DNA of 64,000 bases from contig OX419756.1 in assembly GCA_948567375.1 (NCBI GenBank), positions 54,290,552-54,354,551 on the forward strand, written 5' to 3'. Both the position numbers and the translations under genes were made by a program. The stretch comes from Lunularia cruciata. Its lineage: Eukaryota > Streptophyta > Marchantiopsida > Lunulariales > Lunulariaceae. The notes beneath the pieces are model-generated. The model was not told the origin of the DNA. It ran no database searches and saw only the letters and a program-made list of their open reading frames with translations. The first letter of the stretch is position 1. Every line of letters starts with the position of its first letter. Below, one piece after another: positions 23,271-35,777 of the stretch.

Positions 23271-25843
23271 TCATACACAATGCTTATAAAAATGTTTGGA
23301 TGTTGGCAAGATTTAAGCTAAGACCAAGCAAGGAGCATGATCATGGATCATTTCATTGGACAAGTTTGGTCAGTTTTTGTACATACAACATGCAATAGAT
23401 GAAGCTCTGAGTGAGGTCTGGTGGTACAAAGATCCGCATCTGAAACGGAAATATGTCAAAATGGGTCTGGTGTGCCATGTTAGGTGTGGAGGTCTTTACA
23501 CAAGTGCAATTTCACTAGTGACTCTCTTGTCCAATGGTGATTCTTGGCAGACTTTCAGGGGCAGATTTTGGTTAAAACATATTGTGAAATAAGAGTAAAT
23601 ATGTTCATATTGTGAAATTGCTATAAAAACTTTTGGTTATGAACACAATGTTCATGACTGCAACCCAGCTGCTTAGCAAAGCTTTTCCTCAATTCAACTC
23701 AAATTCTATGGTGCATACGTTCGCAAGATATTAATCTAGAAAGCCAAATGAAATATACAGAATTTATTGTTTTCTCTATGTTCAACTTGAGTTTAACATT
23801 TGAGCATGAAATGTGAAAAAAATAAATTTCCCAAAATTAAAGAAAAAACTGCCACAAGATTCATTAGGGTTCTCTAATTAACCGAACAAGGAACCGGACA
23901 AGGAACATCTTATTTTCCTTATTGAGCTTGATGGGGTCTTCCATTCTTCTTGTTATCCTACGCTGTCGCCTCTTTCCCGTCCACACGTGCATCAGGTGTA
24001 GACATGTTTCCATGATCGCAAGAGTGTCCCACACCTCATCTTGTCGAATCCCTCTATAATCTGTGGAGCCTCTTGTGAGATTAGCAAGTCATATACCTTT
24101 GTGGTTCTCGGGTTCCAGGGAGGTCAGACCTCTTCGATATATCGAATGATTAATTTTTGGCCGAGATAAAACCCAAATCTTCACAGATATTAAATCACTG
24201 AAAGGACTTCTCAAATGTCAAAATCAAGAGGATTGTTGATCAGTCATTATCTTATCACTTTGATAGTTTTAAAGTAAACTTAGTTTTGATTGTTGACTGC
24301 TTCTCAACGACTGGCATATATCCTCTTGCCCCACCACACGATGTCCACTTTTGGTCCAAGTTTGCGAGGTGTCTACATTTATGTCTCGTCATCCACTGGG
24401 ACATTCCTGGCCCTCGACTACCAATGCTTATAAGAAGAGATGATCCTCACTGCACACTGCAACGAAAGTAGTAGAACTTAGCCTCTAGATGTGCGAGCAC
24501 AACACAATTCAGCTTTGGTGGATTAATTGTCATGTTAAAGATTTGAGATCTCATCTTTGAGGTTTTTAAGGAGTTCTGACACTTGTGTTACCTCCCGACA
24601 TGCGGAATGCAATTTGACGGGACTACTTCAAACAGTTCGGAGACCACATTACAGATCCATACTTTCAGGATGATAAAGCCTGTGGCATTTCCCTATTCTC
24701 CATGAAACGATGTCTCGCCGATCCAAGTCTCAGTACATGATGACTTCTGGTAGGATTAATGATTTTATTTATGTATCTTCTTGAGACTGGCTATCTATCA
24801 GTTGCCTCTCATCGGTTTGTAAGTCCAATCTCGGCCCCCAACCACCGAGACGAATGCCTTTAACATTCCGCCGGACATTCCTAAGGTGTTGCGAAGGGTG
24901 TCTTCAACCTTTTAGCTCTACTTGTATTCAATGACTTGTGCTGTACTTGCAGGACGTAGTTTTCAGATTGTGCCAAATTGACTCTAAATTAAAGTCTCAA
25001 AATATATCGGACATTGTTCGAAGCTTTCGCCATAAGTTCTCTGACTGTACACCAAGAACATGTAGAGGGATATACAAGAGTCAGAGGCTCTTAACTCACA
25101 TCTGACATCGAAGTCTCAGGAGATCTAATAAGATGGAAACCGTATAAAGCTACTGCAATAGACTCTCGTATTGTGCACCATGACACGTAGGATATGAAAG
25201 CTAGCCTAGCCTAAAATCGGTTATTCTACTTCAATTCAGATATCCGTGAATGGAACTAGAAGGCAGCGCATAATAGTCGGGATAATTGGTCAATATGGAA
25301 GAGAAAGGTTATACCTGACGACGACGGAGTCCACGGACGACCAACACACCGGTGCGGCTGAGCCCACATCCCATACCGCCCGCAAGACGATTGTACACAT
25401 GATTGTGCTCCGTAATACACACTTGTCACTTGAGAAGCGCAACCAAACCTTGATCTCAGGTTGCGTTAGAGAATTGGTAGCAGAGAACTGCCCAATTCAT
25501 ACCATGAAAAACATCAGCAACGAGCTCCTAAGCTGAGATATTACCTGTTTCACGTATAGCTGAAGCTCCAGAATATGTAATCGATTATCCATAACGTATC
25601 AATCTCACATATACAATTATGTACACGAAACGACAACACATCAAAGACCCTTCCACCGATCTAGTACACGATTAACTTTAAGGGTGGTGCTTGCTCTGTG
25701 TAGATACTGGATCTACATCTAAAATAATGTCGGTCTGCTTTCTATCTATCGATGTTGGGGAGTGAAAAGACTGCCGCTGTCACCCAAGTCAGTTGTTTCC
25801 TACAAGGTCCAAAGCTGCATGCAGAAGAGCTGTCGCTTTCTCC
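23271..25843. other. Spacer 3' of the TBC gene, no recognised genes
   Basis: The left part is AT-rich. From about 23900 the base composition becomes more balanced, but open frames stay short (24286-24471, 25246-25536, both plus) and match nothing I know. The last 200 bases before 25844 should hold the 3' UTR of the TBC gene. Confidence 0.35.
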
Positions 25844-28800
25844 TCACATTCTCAGTTCATCAGCCACTCGCAATAGATGGTGAATATCCGTCGTTGGGTA
25901 GTTTTGCAATAGCTTCAGATTTGTGGTAAAATCACCGGCTAATAGTCTACTCCTCACACAGAGAAGCATGGAACAGCAAACTCGTAACAAGATTTCCTGT
26001 AAGAAAATTTGATAGGCAGACTTAGCACCACGTGGCTATGAAAGCAGAAGTAAGTGAACATAGCATCGAAGGCACATCGTCGCAAGACATACTGCATAAT
26101 GAAATACAGAACCAATTGTAAACAACCCGGTTCCATACGCACGTCTGACAGGACTGACTATGATGGTGACTCAGTAACAATCGTCAGAGGACATACATAA
26201 CCTTTGATAGGACTGGCAGAAACGCAAAAGTACTCACAAGTGGTCCATCAGGGTTGCTTAGCAGAGAGTCCCAGAGTCGGAGACAATCAGGAAAGTCGAA
26301 CTCTTGTGTCAGCAAGAGCGTTATCCACCTGAAAGCATAGAACTGAGGATTGACCTAGAGAAAAAATTGCCAGACAAGTATAGGCACACTAATTAGGAAG
26401 CACTAATAGGTCATGACAGAAAACATAAAGAGCCTTGCTTGTGCCTCCAGCTTGAGACTTGAAATGAAGTGTACGGAAAGCTTCTGGTCGCATTATTTGA
26501 GTGTAAATGAAGTGTGTGATCCTTCAATTTTGACTTTCAAAAGTAAAAACTTTATGATGCTTTGAGCAACTACGGTTGGAAACACAAGCAACATACCTTA
26601 GAGGTCACTTCGAGGTGTCGCCACAATTCTTCGTCGTGTTTCTTCAGAAGCGAATTTAATTGACTGATCGTTGAACGTATTCCCACGGCACTATTGTCCA
26701 ATTGCTGGCAGAAATGATCCCGAAAATCACTCAGAAGCTCCACAAAGCAAAAGAAGGCGTCCGCCTCCGCATGGGCCTGGATGCACATGCAGAACGTCAG
26801 TGTCACGGACTAATAGCAAACTTCTTAAATGCATAAGAGACTTTGAGCTAGGTACTTCTGGGGGTGTCAGGTTCTGTAGAGTAGAATGTCGAACTGACCA
26901 CATGCCTGTCCAGTGCAAACTTAAATAGAAGTGACGGTACCGTAGCCACGATAGCGAGTCGGAATGTTGAGAGTTACGAAACTAATAGACCTACGTCAGC
27001 GTTCTCTTCTCTCGTCAAAATTCAATTTCTCTGTAGTAGGAACACAGGTTTACGTTTCAAAAACTGCTACTGTGTTGTGTTAATCATGCATTGCTATCTC
27101 TAAGTTCAGGACTGAACAAGCAACTCACAGCGTAAAATTCATCCGCGTCTGTCTTGAATACATAGTACAAAGGAGCAAGCACTTCGTTCATGCCTTGAAC
27201 ATATCGTATTCCAGGGTTCAATTTTGCAAAAATGAACAAAGCGCGCCTCAAAGCTTCCTGTTTCATGCATGTCGACCGCACCACAAAACCAGATGAGAAG
27301 TTAATGTATCTACAAATCTCTTACAAAGTAGTCAGCGTTAGTAACCAGAATAAGAACAGGGAAGCATGATCGCGTAGTTTGCAAAGCCCAAGTCAAGCCC
27401 AGGTCTACTGTGAGAACGAGGTGAGGAGATGCCTAGTAACAGTCTCAGAGAAGAGAAAGCAATTCCCAACTCGCAAGGCACGTACCTGATTTTCGTGGGC
27501 GACATCATTGTCCCCGCAGAAAAACTGAATATCAGGATGTGTGCGCTTGACATCCCGATCGATCTGCTCTGATAGTTCAGTATCCTGCAAAGGAAAGTGG
27601 GGTAGATCAGAGAACTTCCTGAATGAATGAACTTACAATCATGTAAGAATGCAGAGACATTCCTGAATTCTATCCCGTACAACTGATGTGGAAATAAATT
27701 ACGCAGGATATTGGCATTGACAGGATTTCAATTCGCATGATTAATTATTTAGTAACTGGCTCAAAATGGCACAGTTCGCTGAACGGTTGAGAAATAGCAC
27801 AACTCAAATTCTTAAAAGACAAACAACCTGAAAGAATTGGTGCCACACGCTGGTCGACCCAAGACTGAGTGGATGATCATCGTGTGTGATATCATGTCTC
27901 GGAAGAAACCCTCTGCCACCATTTTCGTTCATGGCTTCTTCATACGCCGCCTTTCTCCGTGTAAGTTCCGACTGTACAATAGACAATCATTGCGGAACAC
28001 AGTAGCAAACCTTGACCGGTTCAGTCGAAGCCTTCCACGCTTGAGAACATCTTTGAACGTTCTCAAGTCGGCGAAACTAAATATATGGTTGCGCTATAAA
28101 CCAGATTCAAGTTTTCTCGTCCAGGCTTGTCGTGGGACATCGACAATTCTCAGAGATGAAGTCAAGACAAGTGCTGACAATCCAGATTGGAGCAACATCT
28201 CTACATGCGGATGCGACTTAGGCTTTCTCGCAATACCAGCATAAATAGAAGTTCAGATTTACAAAGGTTTATAGGTTAAGGTGATCTCCGATCACCTTTA
28301 CCTATATAACTGACGATAATCAAATGCTACTCGTCAGTTTACGATGGTGGAGTGCTCAAACTGAAGTAAGTTATTTTACCGGATTCACAAGTAGCTCCTC
28401 TCTGAACACATTATATTCATCACGTTTTTTCTTCAGCTCAGTGTCCCAATCCTCTCGATTTCGTGGTAAATAACCGAGAAGAAGCTGCACCATGACAAGC
28501 ATAAAATCGTTAACTGTGATTGTTTGAAGGTTGATTGGATTGTTTCAGTACATTGTGACAGTATGTTCGACACGTTCTGAATTTCTCTATCATCGGGTCA
28601 CATCCTCGTCACTGGACTCGACCAAACTGGACATAACTCTGTTCCGTACATTGATTTAAAACATTGTCACTACAGGAGATAGGATGGTAGACATCCATTT
28701 TGGCTTACAGTAGAAACTTTTTACCTTTTTGAGGAGACGCTTTTGAGAGGACCTTTACAAGCAAGAATAGATAACCCCAAACAAGAGATTTGAGGGCGGG

Positions 28801-29856
28801 CACTTACTTTCCAGGTTGTCGACCGAATGCTCCCCACATCGGGTATCCCTTGAGCCGACATGCGCTGAAGCTCTGCTATATGTATGCGTTTCCTGGACAA
28901 CTGAAAAAAGATACTGGGAGGCGTCTATAAGCTGCATAGAATGCTGAAAACTAAAATTTACAGTGTCTTGGTTTTACTTTCAACTTGGTAGGCTACCGAC
29001 AAGATTGGGAACAGAATAAACTACTGCTCCGCATCTGCTAGGAGAAAATTGGTATGCTTATCAACTTAGAAACATGGGAGTGGATTTAACGGCATTTCCT
29101 ACGGTGAGAGTGTACGTAGAATCAAGGACGCTATTTATACTACACAAAATCCAGTTAATTGCAGCTGCTATCTCCTTAGGAGGCGACGAAAACTGCTCAA
29201 ACTATCCACATTCATGTCATTTCCCATCGCCCACTTTCGTAGCCACTAGTTTAAGGAGTTTCATAAGCGCTAGTTTATTCTGCATAGTGGAGCTGATCAG
29301 AGACTAAAGAAACACCCATTGTAGCTCAGTTTAGATCACGAAACCAGAATTTATTCTCTTTGCGTTACACGCTGTAACCAACAGTAAGAGAAAAATCATT
29401 AGCCCTTGATGTGGGAGTCGATTGTATTAATACCTCAACCATGAAAAGTTCAACCCTGGCATCCACAGACGAACTTCTCTTGGACGACTGCTCGGCTTCA
29501 GTTGTACGTGTTGTTGGCAAAGAAGAGGCCGACTGGAGAACTGGGAAACTGTAAGGAGTCTCCGAATTACTCCGCAGTATAGTACTAGAGTTCACTGCTC
29601 CATTACCGGCTTTCAAACTCCGAGCTCCAGCTTCCTCTCGCCTATCGGAATTATCGGCTTCCTGTACCTTTCCTTTCTCACTTCTCCCATAGTCGTCACT
29701 TGCTTGTTGCTTCAATTTTTCCTGGTCCCTTCCCCCGCTCTCAGGGACTGTTTTAGATTTGTGACGTGGAGAACTCGACCAGGCTGGGCTGTTGAGCCAT
29801 GATGGCACTGGTCTTGCACTCCCAACAGCTCCTCCACTTTTGCCAGTAGCCATCAT
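25844..29856 (-). CDS. TBC-domain Rab GTPase-activating protein, TBC1D13-like
   Basis: GTPase-activating protein that stimulates GTP hydrolysis by a Rab GTPase in membrane traffic (family knowledge); the Rab partner cannot be read from sequence. Exons (minus): 29856-29434, 28900-28808, 28484-28380, 27971-27828, 27584-27486, 27257-27129, 26776-26597, 26354-26238, 25996-25844. All junctions are GT-AG and phase 0, giving 480 residues ending LLRVADELRM and TGA. Residues 1-141 are a Ser-rich low-complexity N-terminus with RPVPSWLNSPAW. The TBC domain starts at about residue 157 (QGIPDVGSIRSTTWK). Both catalytic fingers are present: IDRDVKR (Arg269) and YVQGMN (Gln309). Other family blocks are DDHPLSLGSTSVW, FFCFVELLSDFRDHFCQQLD, NPQFYAFRWITLLLTQEF and RLLAGDFTTNLKLLQNYP. 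The gene looks intact. The start is the first of two consecutive ATGs. Confidence 0.93.
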
Positions 29857-30960
29857 TCAGAAGTAAAATTATTAACAAGGGTAGGAATAACCACTAACAA
29901 CTTCTGAATTTTAATTGATGCAGAATGTTTTCAACGGGAAAACGCAATTTCGAAGGGTCGAGATCCTCTTCTTGTAGATATATCCCAGCTATTCTTGCAC
30001 TAAATGAAGTCCGAAACGTGTATGTACCTCAAAGCCCAGCAGTGATGACTCCTCTAAAGCTTCGATCCTACCTAGAAGCATTCACGCACCAGTCGCATGA
30101 GTTGGGCCAGAAACCTATGCCTACCGGAGACCAACTTCTCAATATGCAATCTCCGATATCCACAATCGCAGATTATCCAATTCCCTGAAAATTCCTGCAC
30201 AGTCCTGTGTCCCCAGACATCCACAGAAGCCGCAATCTCAGCGATTCCTGTAATTCTTCACCGACCCGATGTCTACAGATTCACTGTTCGCAAGGAAGCT
30301 GCTGATCGCAACGTCGACTTTTTCGGCTTCAGGAAGATGTACGCACAAACCACAAAGATCATTCCAAAACCCTAAGCACAAATAATGATAATTCCCGAAA
30401 ACCGCGCACCACGCAAAATCTCCCTCCTACGTCTCGTTACGCGAAAAGCAGGCTCCATCGTCGGTACTAATACAACGCCATCAATCTTCGTAGAATTGCA
30501 TCGTTCAGAGCTCGCTCCACCATCACACTAGTCAATGCTGAACGAAGAAACTGAACACACCAGTCCAAGATCAACGATCAATGGAACAAACAAACAAACC
30601 AAGAAGGACCGCAATTCGGCCCTTAACACCAACGCTGGCTGTCTGATTGGGACACCTGACCTTGTCAGCTAGCTAGCAGCTCATCGATCATCTAATTTAC
30701 ACATCACGGTAGTCAGTATTGGAGTGGCAGTGGCGAAAATACTGCCGAAAGGCCAGCTTCCCTTCCCCTTCCTGTCTTCCACTGCAAACGACACTCGAGC
30801 ATTCACTTCCTTTGCCTCCCCTTCCCCTGCCAGCCCAGTCCTTACCTCTTCACTCCCCAGCCTAGTCCAGACCCGCCCCGAACCATCTTTCCCTGCTACC
30901 CCGCACTTGCACATCGCCGCCCTTGCAAGCCCTGCCTAGCACGGACGTTCATTCCTCTTC
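29857..30960 (-). promoter_or_regulatory. 5' flank of the TBC gene
   Basis: This is the region upstream of the TBC start codon. Composition is CT-rich on the plus strand (AG-rich in the sense of the gene) at about 30760-30960. Short plus-strand open frames here (for example 30724-30939) are Pro/Ser/Ala-rich and look like products of pyrimidine-rich DNA, not proteins. I infer promoter and 5' UTR; no clear TATA box was chosen. Confidence 0.35.
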
Positions 30961-30968
30961 TCCTCCCT

Positions 30969-31008
30969 TCACTTTCACTTCCCTCCGAAGGGAGGGAAGT
31001 GAAAGTGA
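30969..31008. repeat. Perfect inverted repeat, 18-bp arms, 4-nt loop
   Basis: The left arm TCACTTTCACTTCCCTCC (30969-30986), loop GAAG and exact reverse-complement right arm (30991-31008) form a perfect hairpin or cruciform. It lies about 1.1 kb upstream of the TBC start. The lack of any mismatch suggests recent formation or constraint. Confidence 0.85.
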
Positions 31009-31044
31009 CCTGCTCCGGACCTGCTCCGGACCTGCTCCGGACCT
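31008..31044. repeat. Three tandem copies of a 12-bp unit
   Basis: ACCTGCTCCGG occurs three times at a 12-bp step directly after the hairpin. It is GC-rich within otherwise AT-rich surroundings. Confidence 0.8.
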
Positions 31045-31117
31045 TCAACCCTCTGTTCCTCCCCTCCGGCTCGATTCATATCATGAAAATTTTTTCGTTT
31101 TACTGCATGTACATTAA

Positions 31118-33439
31118 GTTTAAAAATGTATCTTTACCAAACAATTTGAACTAAAAAATGGTCAAAAAGACAAAATTACAGAAGGAAGGAAAATGCGACC
31201 ACATAGCACACATGAAGGAATGGAGGGGAAGACCCATGAAGCCGTAAGGATATAAGAAAGAGGTAAACTTATTAGTGTAAGTCATATTTACTAAAAAATA
31301 TATGCCACCTTATCAAGTCTATGGATTTGAGTGACCGTGTGAACAGGTTATTTATATTACCCTTTACTCTAGATTAACCACGAACTCGCCCATTCTCTCT
31401 ACATAGAATATATTGACTTGTACGGACAATTTTAGTATAAAAGAACCGTCTCTAATGGTGTTGAGTTGTAGGATCTTGAAACGTCAAACACGTCCAAAAC
31501 GCGAAAAAGCGATTTACAAAGTTTTAACTCCAAATTTCTGTGAACAAGTTTTCATGAACGGTTCCATTTACTTTGGAAATTTGTTTAAAAATGAATTAGA
31601 CTTGGTAGCTAAAAATGTAGTACATGATAATTCAACGATGCTCTTTAATTCTCTATAAAACACTCAATTTTTATTGTCAATGTTCACAATTATTTCATTT
31701 AAGATAATTTTTTTTCATCGAACAATGAAAATCCTTTCGAAATTTACTTGCAAATCATTTGGATTTGCGTGCTTAAATTTAGTTAAATATATGGTAATCC
31801 AACTGTGCTTATTAATTCCTTTCAAGCCATCGATATCAAAATTGAATTCCAGTTCATTATATTTGATTTGGGTCAATGCCGAGAAACATGGGACGGAAAG
31901 TAAGAAAACATGGAGGGTAGAGGATAAGAAGACCTGTCAAAGGATAAAAACAAGAACATCACATGGACTAATTTGTCTTGTAACATTAAGGATATCAGAA
32001 TTAAGTCTATAATTAATATGGGATCTAAACCTCTAGAGCATCTAAAGAAGCACCTTTTTTTTCTTTCTGATAAAGTATCAATTAGTGGTTTTTATGAAGC
32101 AAAGTAAATTACATATCTATTATATAAATAGATATATGAACTGAGAAAGTGATCATTATAAATAATATATTAATTATCATATGATATATTGCAAAAAACT
32201 TTAAATTAATATTCATTTCTATAGAATTATAACATTAAAAGTACAAAGAGTACACCTTATTGTATACCATATATTTCGATGTTTTTCAATCACTTCTCTT
32301 CTTCTTACTCCTTTAAGAAGCTAGGAAATCATCTACTAAAAAATTGCATCTTATAACCATAATGTTTGCAACTATGAGATATTCATCTCATAGTGGCAAA
32401 CATTCAATTCTATGTAAATTTTCATCCACTCATCTTGTCAATAATTCTATATAAAATTATTTTCTAATCTAGATCGTTGATAATATCATGACTTTATTCT
32501 CTCAAAAATACATAAATTTGCTCTAACTTCATAAAATAGATATTTCCAAACTCAATTACCAATTTTCATCAACTAATTTTTTTGTAAGGAATACAAATAC
32601 TACTTCATTTCCACTCTCTTATACTATTGTAAAAAACACATCTTTGATGCTATCATTTAATGCCTTCTTGATTAGTGTCATGTGTGGTAACTCTTTGTCC
32701 TCCACAATGCTATTAGGTCATATGCACTCTTATTTATTATTGGTAGTGCAATTCTCATGAGTCAATAGTAAAGATAAAGATAAAATGCACTAATGCATAG
32801 TTGATAGTTAAATCTAGGAGCTTGCACTCTTACCAAACATAAGAGCAAAGATGCATGTTGTGACATTCTAAGTTACTTGTACAAACAAGAACTAAGAATC
32901 TTATAGAGCTCAATCTAAGTTAGTACTTGATTTATGCGTAAGAATTACTTACAAAGATGTATTATATACAACAAATGTCCATACAAAGAATACATAAAAT
33001 CCAATCAAGAAGACATAAAATGTAAGCGGTTCACTTTTGAATTCAAAGCTAAGTCCAATAGACAACATACAAAGGGATTTATTTTCATCAAGAAAAGATC
33101 ACATAATGTGCAATATCATGATCTTTATGTAAGTCCTAGATTGAACTCAAAGCATCCATTTATTAACTTTAATGCATCTAGTAAACTAACACCAAAATAT
33201 ACCTATGTTGACCCATATGATGAAAGTATTACACCCTATCAAGAGGAGTGCTAAATAATAATATCCCTTGCTTCCTTTACTCTTTAGAATCCCCATGGGA
33301 TTGAAAGATAAATATGCAAAGCTTACCAAGAAGACACCTAATGATATAATACAAGATACATAAACAATCTCTGCCTTGTCTTGTATTGTCCATCTATGAA
33401 AACATATTATATAGATGCATCTTATCAAATACTTCTATT
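31118..33439. other. AT-rich spacer without recognised genes
   Basis: Strongly AT-rich. A 106-codon plus-strand frame at 32934-33254 is Lys/Tyr/Asn-rich and matches nothing I know. No LTR ends, tRNA or conserved motif was seen. Confidence 0.35.
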
Positions 33440-33444
33440 GCTAA

Positions 33445-33874
33445 TGTAACAATATGGAGTATAGCAATGAAGTTAGTAGGGCTAACGAAGTAGCAAATAA
33501 GACAAATTAGCCTAGAATATTCTAGAAGTATCTAGTAAACTTTGTGGGAAGCTTCCTGGTTAGCTTAGCTTGCACTCCAAGTAGGTAGCTTCTAGAAAGA
33601 AGCTTTTAGAAACTTCCAACTAGCTTAGCTTGCACGCCAAGTATGCAACTTGTAGAAGGAAACTTCTTGAGAAGCTTCCTAATTAACTTACTTGGCTTGC
33701 ACTCCAAGAAAGCGGCTCAAGGAAGCTTCTTGAGAAGCTTCTCAAGAGCCTTATAGGATCCTTATAAATACAAAACCCAAAACTCATGCTAGGCATTCAG
33801 AGTTTTCCCTCATTCAAGTGTCACAATGTGAGCTTACATTCTCCTATTACTCTCCTCAATCTTGGTCATTTACA
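33445..33874 (+). repeat. Element 2 5' LTR (430 bp)
   Basis: It begins TGTAACAATATGGAG and ends TCATTTACA. It contains three related modules, each with TTAGCTTGCAC or GGCTTGCAC, CCAAG and GAAGCTTC-type palindromes, then TATAAATA at 33763-33770. The GAA/TTC arrays resemble heat shock elements. Confidence 0.9.
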
Positions 33875-33875
33875 T

Positions 33876-33886
33876 TGATATCAAAG
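33876..33886 (+). other. Putative primer binding site of element 2
   Basis: TGATATCAAAG follows the 5' LTR end and resembles the initiator tRNA-Met complement with one change (GG to GA) relative to element 1. Confidence 0.55.
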
Positions 33887-34239
33887 TAGGAATAGGATGG
33901 ATGGAATATATGGACCACTAGATCCATTTCCGCCAAACCATTGGGATTTTTGTGTCCAATTATTACCCAAGCTGGTTTCATACAACTCATCACTTCATGC
34001 TTTGGGTAGGACTTTCTGCATATGATCACCTTGTCTGAGGAACCCTTGATACTTCCAGTTGTAACTTATGGAGAACGGTGGACGTGTTGCATCTATGTGT
34101 TAATAAATTAGATAAATTGTGAGTAGTGGGATAAAGTAGTGAACATGGTGGTAATACCAAACTTTATCATTGCTATGCAACAACAAATTGAGCACCTTAC
34201 TCGATTGTTGGATGAGCGAGACCAGCAATGACAAGAACA

Positions 34240-35050
34240 CATAGAGAGAGCATCAATTTGAGATGGAGAAGATTAAATCTGATTTCCAAAACCTAAGGTG
34301 TTTGAAGGCAAGAATCTTCCAAGCATAATGGAGAATTTGTGTTTGACTACAAATGATACTTTGAAGCTACCAATCTTCAAGATGAATGGAAACATATTCT
34401 CTTGGCTTCTAGCCAATTGGATGGTATAGCAAAACTTTGGTGGCAATTTTGAGTGGAGCAAGCTGAACAACAGATTGTTGCACCAATCTTGACATGGGAA
34501 AAATTCAAGGATGCAATACTTGGTCAATTTCAAACTATAAATACCACCCAAGCCGCACAAGATAAATTGGCAGAGTTGAAGTAGATTGGCTCTATAAGGA
34601 GCTAAATTACAAAATTTTAGAATATCATCGAGCAAATTCTAGATATACAAGAAGGTGAAGTTGAGGATCAATTTGTGAGGGGATTGAAGTCACAAACCAA
34701 ATTGGAGATGACCATGTGAGAACCACAAAAGGTGGAAGAAGCCATGCAATTGGCTAAGCGCTTTGATTCCTTGATTGTGACAACTTGGTCTTGACTTCAG
34801 CCTTCCCCAAAGCCACCCACACATTACACACGGATCAAGGAGCCAATACCAATGGAAATTGATGCTATCCAACTGAGACCACTTGTTATAATAGATAGAG
34901 AAAGATTGTGACAAAATGGTGGTCATTTTTATTATTGCAAAGTTAGACATCGCATTGTTGAATGTCCACTTAGGAATGGGTGACCTCAACAAGTTACCCA
35001 GATGGAGTTTGTGGAGCGAAATGATCAAGGAAATGTGGAATCCTAGTAGA
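34240..35050 (+). pseudogene. gag of element 2
   Basis: Fragments in shifting frames: AKLWWQF after a HILLASSQLDG block, ILTWEKFKDAILGQFQ (about 34490), EVEDQFVRGLKSQTKLEM (about 34658) and PIPMEIDAIQL (about 34849). A degenerate zinc knuckle (FYYCKVRHRIVECP, about 34927) follows, in which the first Cys has been lost. Multiple in-frame stops are present. Confidence 0.75.
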
Positions 35051-35109
35051 AGATTTTGAGCCACCTATTGGGAGCTTCATTAGCTCCAATGGGATTGAAG
35101 GCTTGACCT

Positions 35110-35430
35110 ATGCAAGTTTGCTTCACTTGCAAGGTACAATATCTAATAGTAGGTTGTAGGATTTTGGTTGATTTTGGACGTTCACATAATTGCATGTCTA
35201 TGAAAGTGGCAAAGGAATTGGGTATTCCTATCAAGCCAATAATTGGATGTAAATTGATGATGGTGGATGGTAGAAAGGGTTTTGCCTTCCGTACCTTGCA
35301 TCCTATTACCTTCAAGATTGGGAAGGAGTATTTGGAGTGTATGAGGTTTGTAATGGCACCTCTACACTACAATGGCATACTAGGACTACCTTGGCTTGAA
35401 AGTCACAAGGTTCAATTTGATTGGACTTGA
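35110..35430 (+). pseudogene. Protease-region fragment of element 2
   Basis: An open stretch of 106 codons reads like an aspartic protease domain of Ty3/gypsy elements: ILVDFGRSHNCMSMKVAKEL stands where family members have a DSG(A/S)xxNF motif, followed by GILGLPWLESHKVQFDW. The catalytic Ser of DSG is Phe, so activity is unlikely. Confidence 0.75.
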
Positions 35431-35520
35431 CAAAAAATTCAAGTACAACACCAACGTAGGAATTTCCAATTAGGTTGTCTGGCATCTCTGAGTAAGATAC
35501 CTAAGAATAGTCAGTCCTAA

Positions 35521-35700
35521 GATGGGAAGTTTATCAAGAAGATAGCCATAGAGCAAGCCTTGAAGGGAGATGAGTCCCAAGATGGGAAGTTTGCTAGGAA
35601 GGTAGCCATGGAGCAAGCTTTGAAGAGAGATGAGTCCCTAGATGGGAAGTTTGTTAGTGAAGCAACCATAGAGCAAGCTTTGGAGGAAGATAAGTCTATT
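35521..35700 (+). repeat. Three tandem 60-bp units in the pol of element 2
   Basis: GATGGGAAGTTT starts units at 35521, 35581 and 35641. In frame they encode a 20-residue repeat (DGKF....A.EQAL..DES) between protease and RT. The units have diverged by a few substitutions each. Confidence 0.88.
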
Positions 35701-35777
35701 TTCACGATGTAGATCAAGCCAATTATACAAGGACAATTTACGGAGGGCCAAGAGCCTCACCAAGCAATGGTCAAGCA

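Noticed and set aside
23356-23592. 78-codon plus-strand frame next to the MULE fossil
   Set aside because: No recognisable family and no MULE context on that strand; not supported as a gene.
30724-31117. Possible Pro/Ser/Ala-rich plus-strand protein upstream of the TBC gene
   Set aside because: The frame follows from a pyrimidine-rich tract, crosses the perfect hairpin and 12-bp repeats, and has no motif or splice support.
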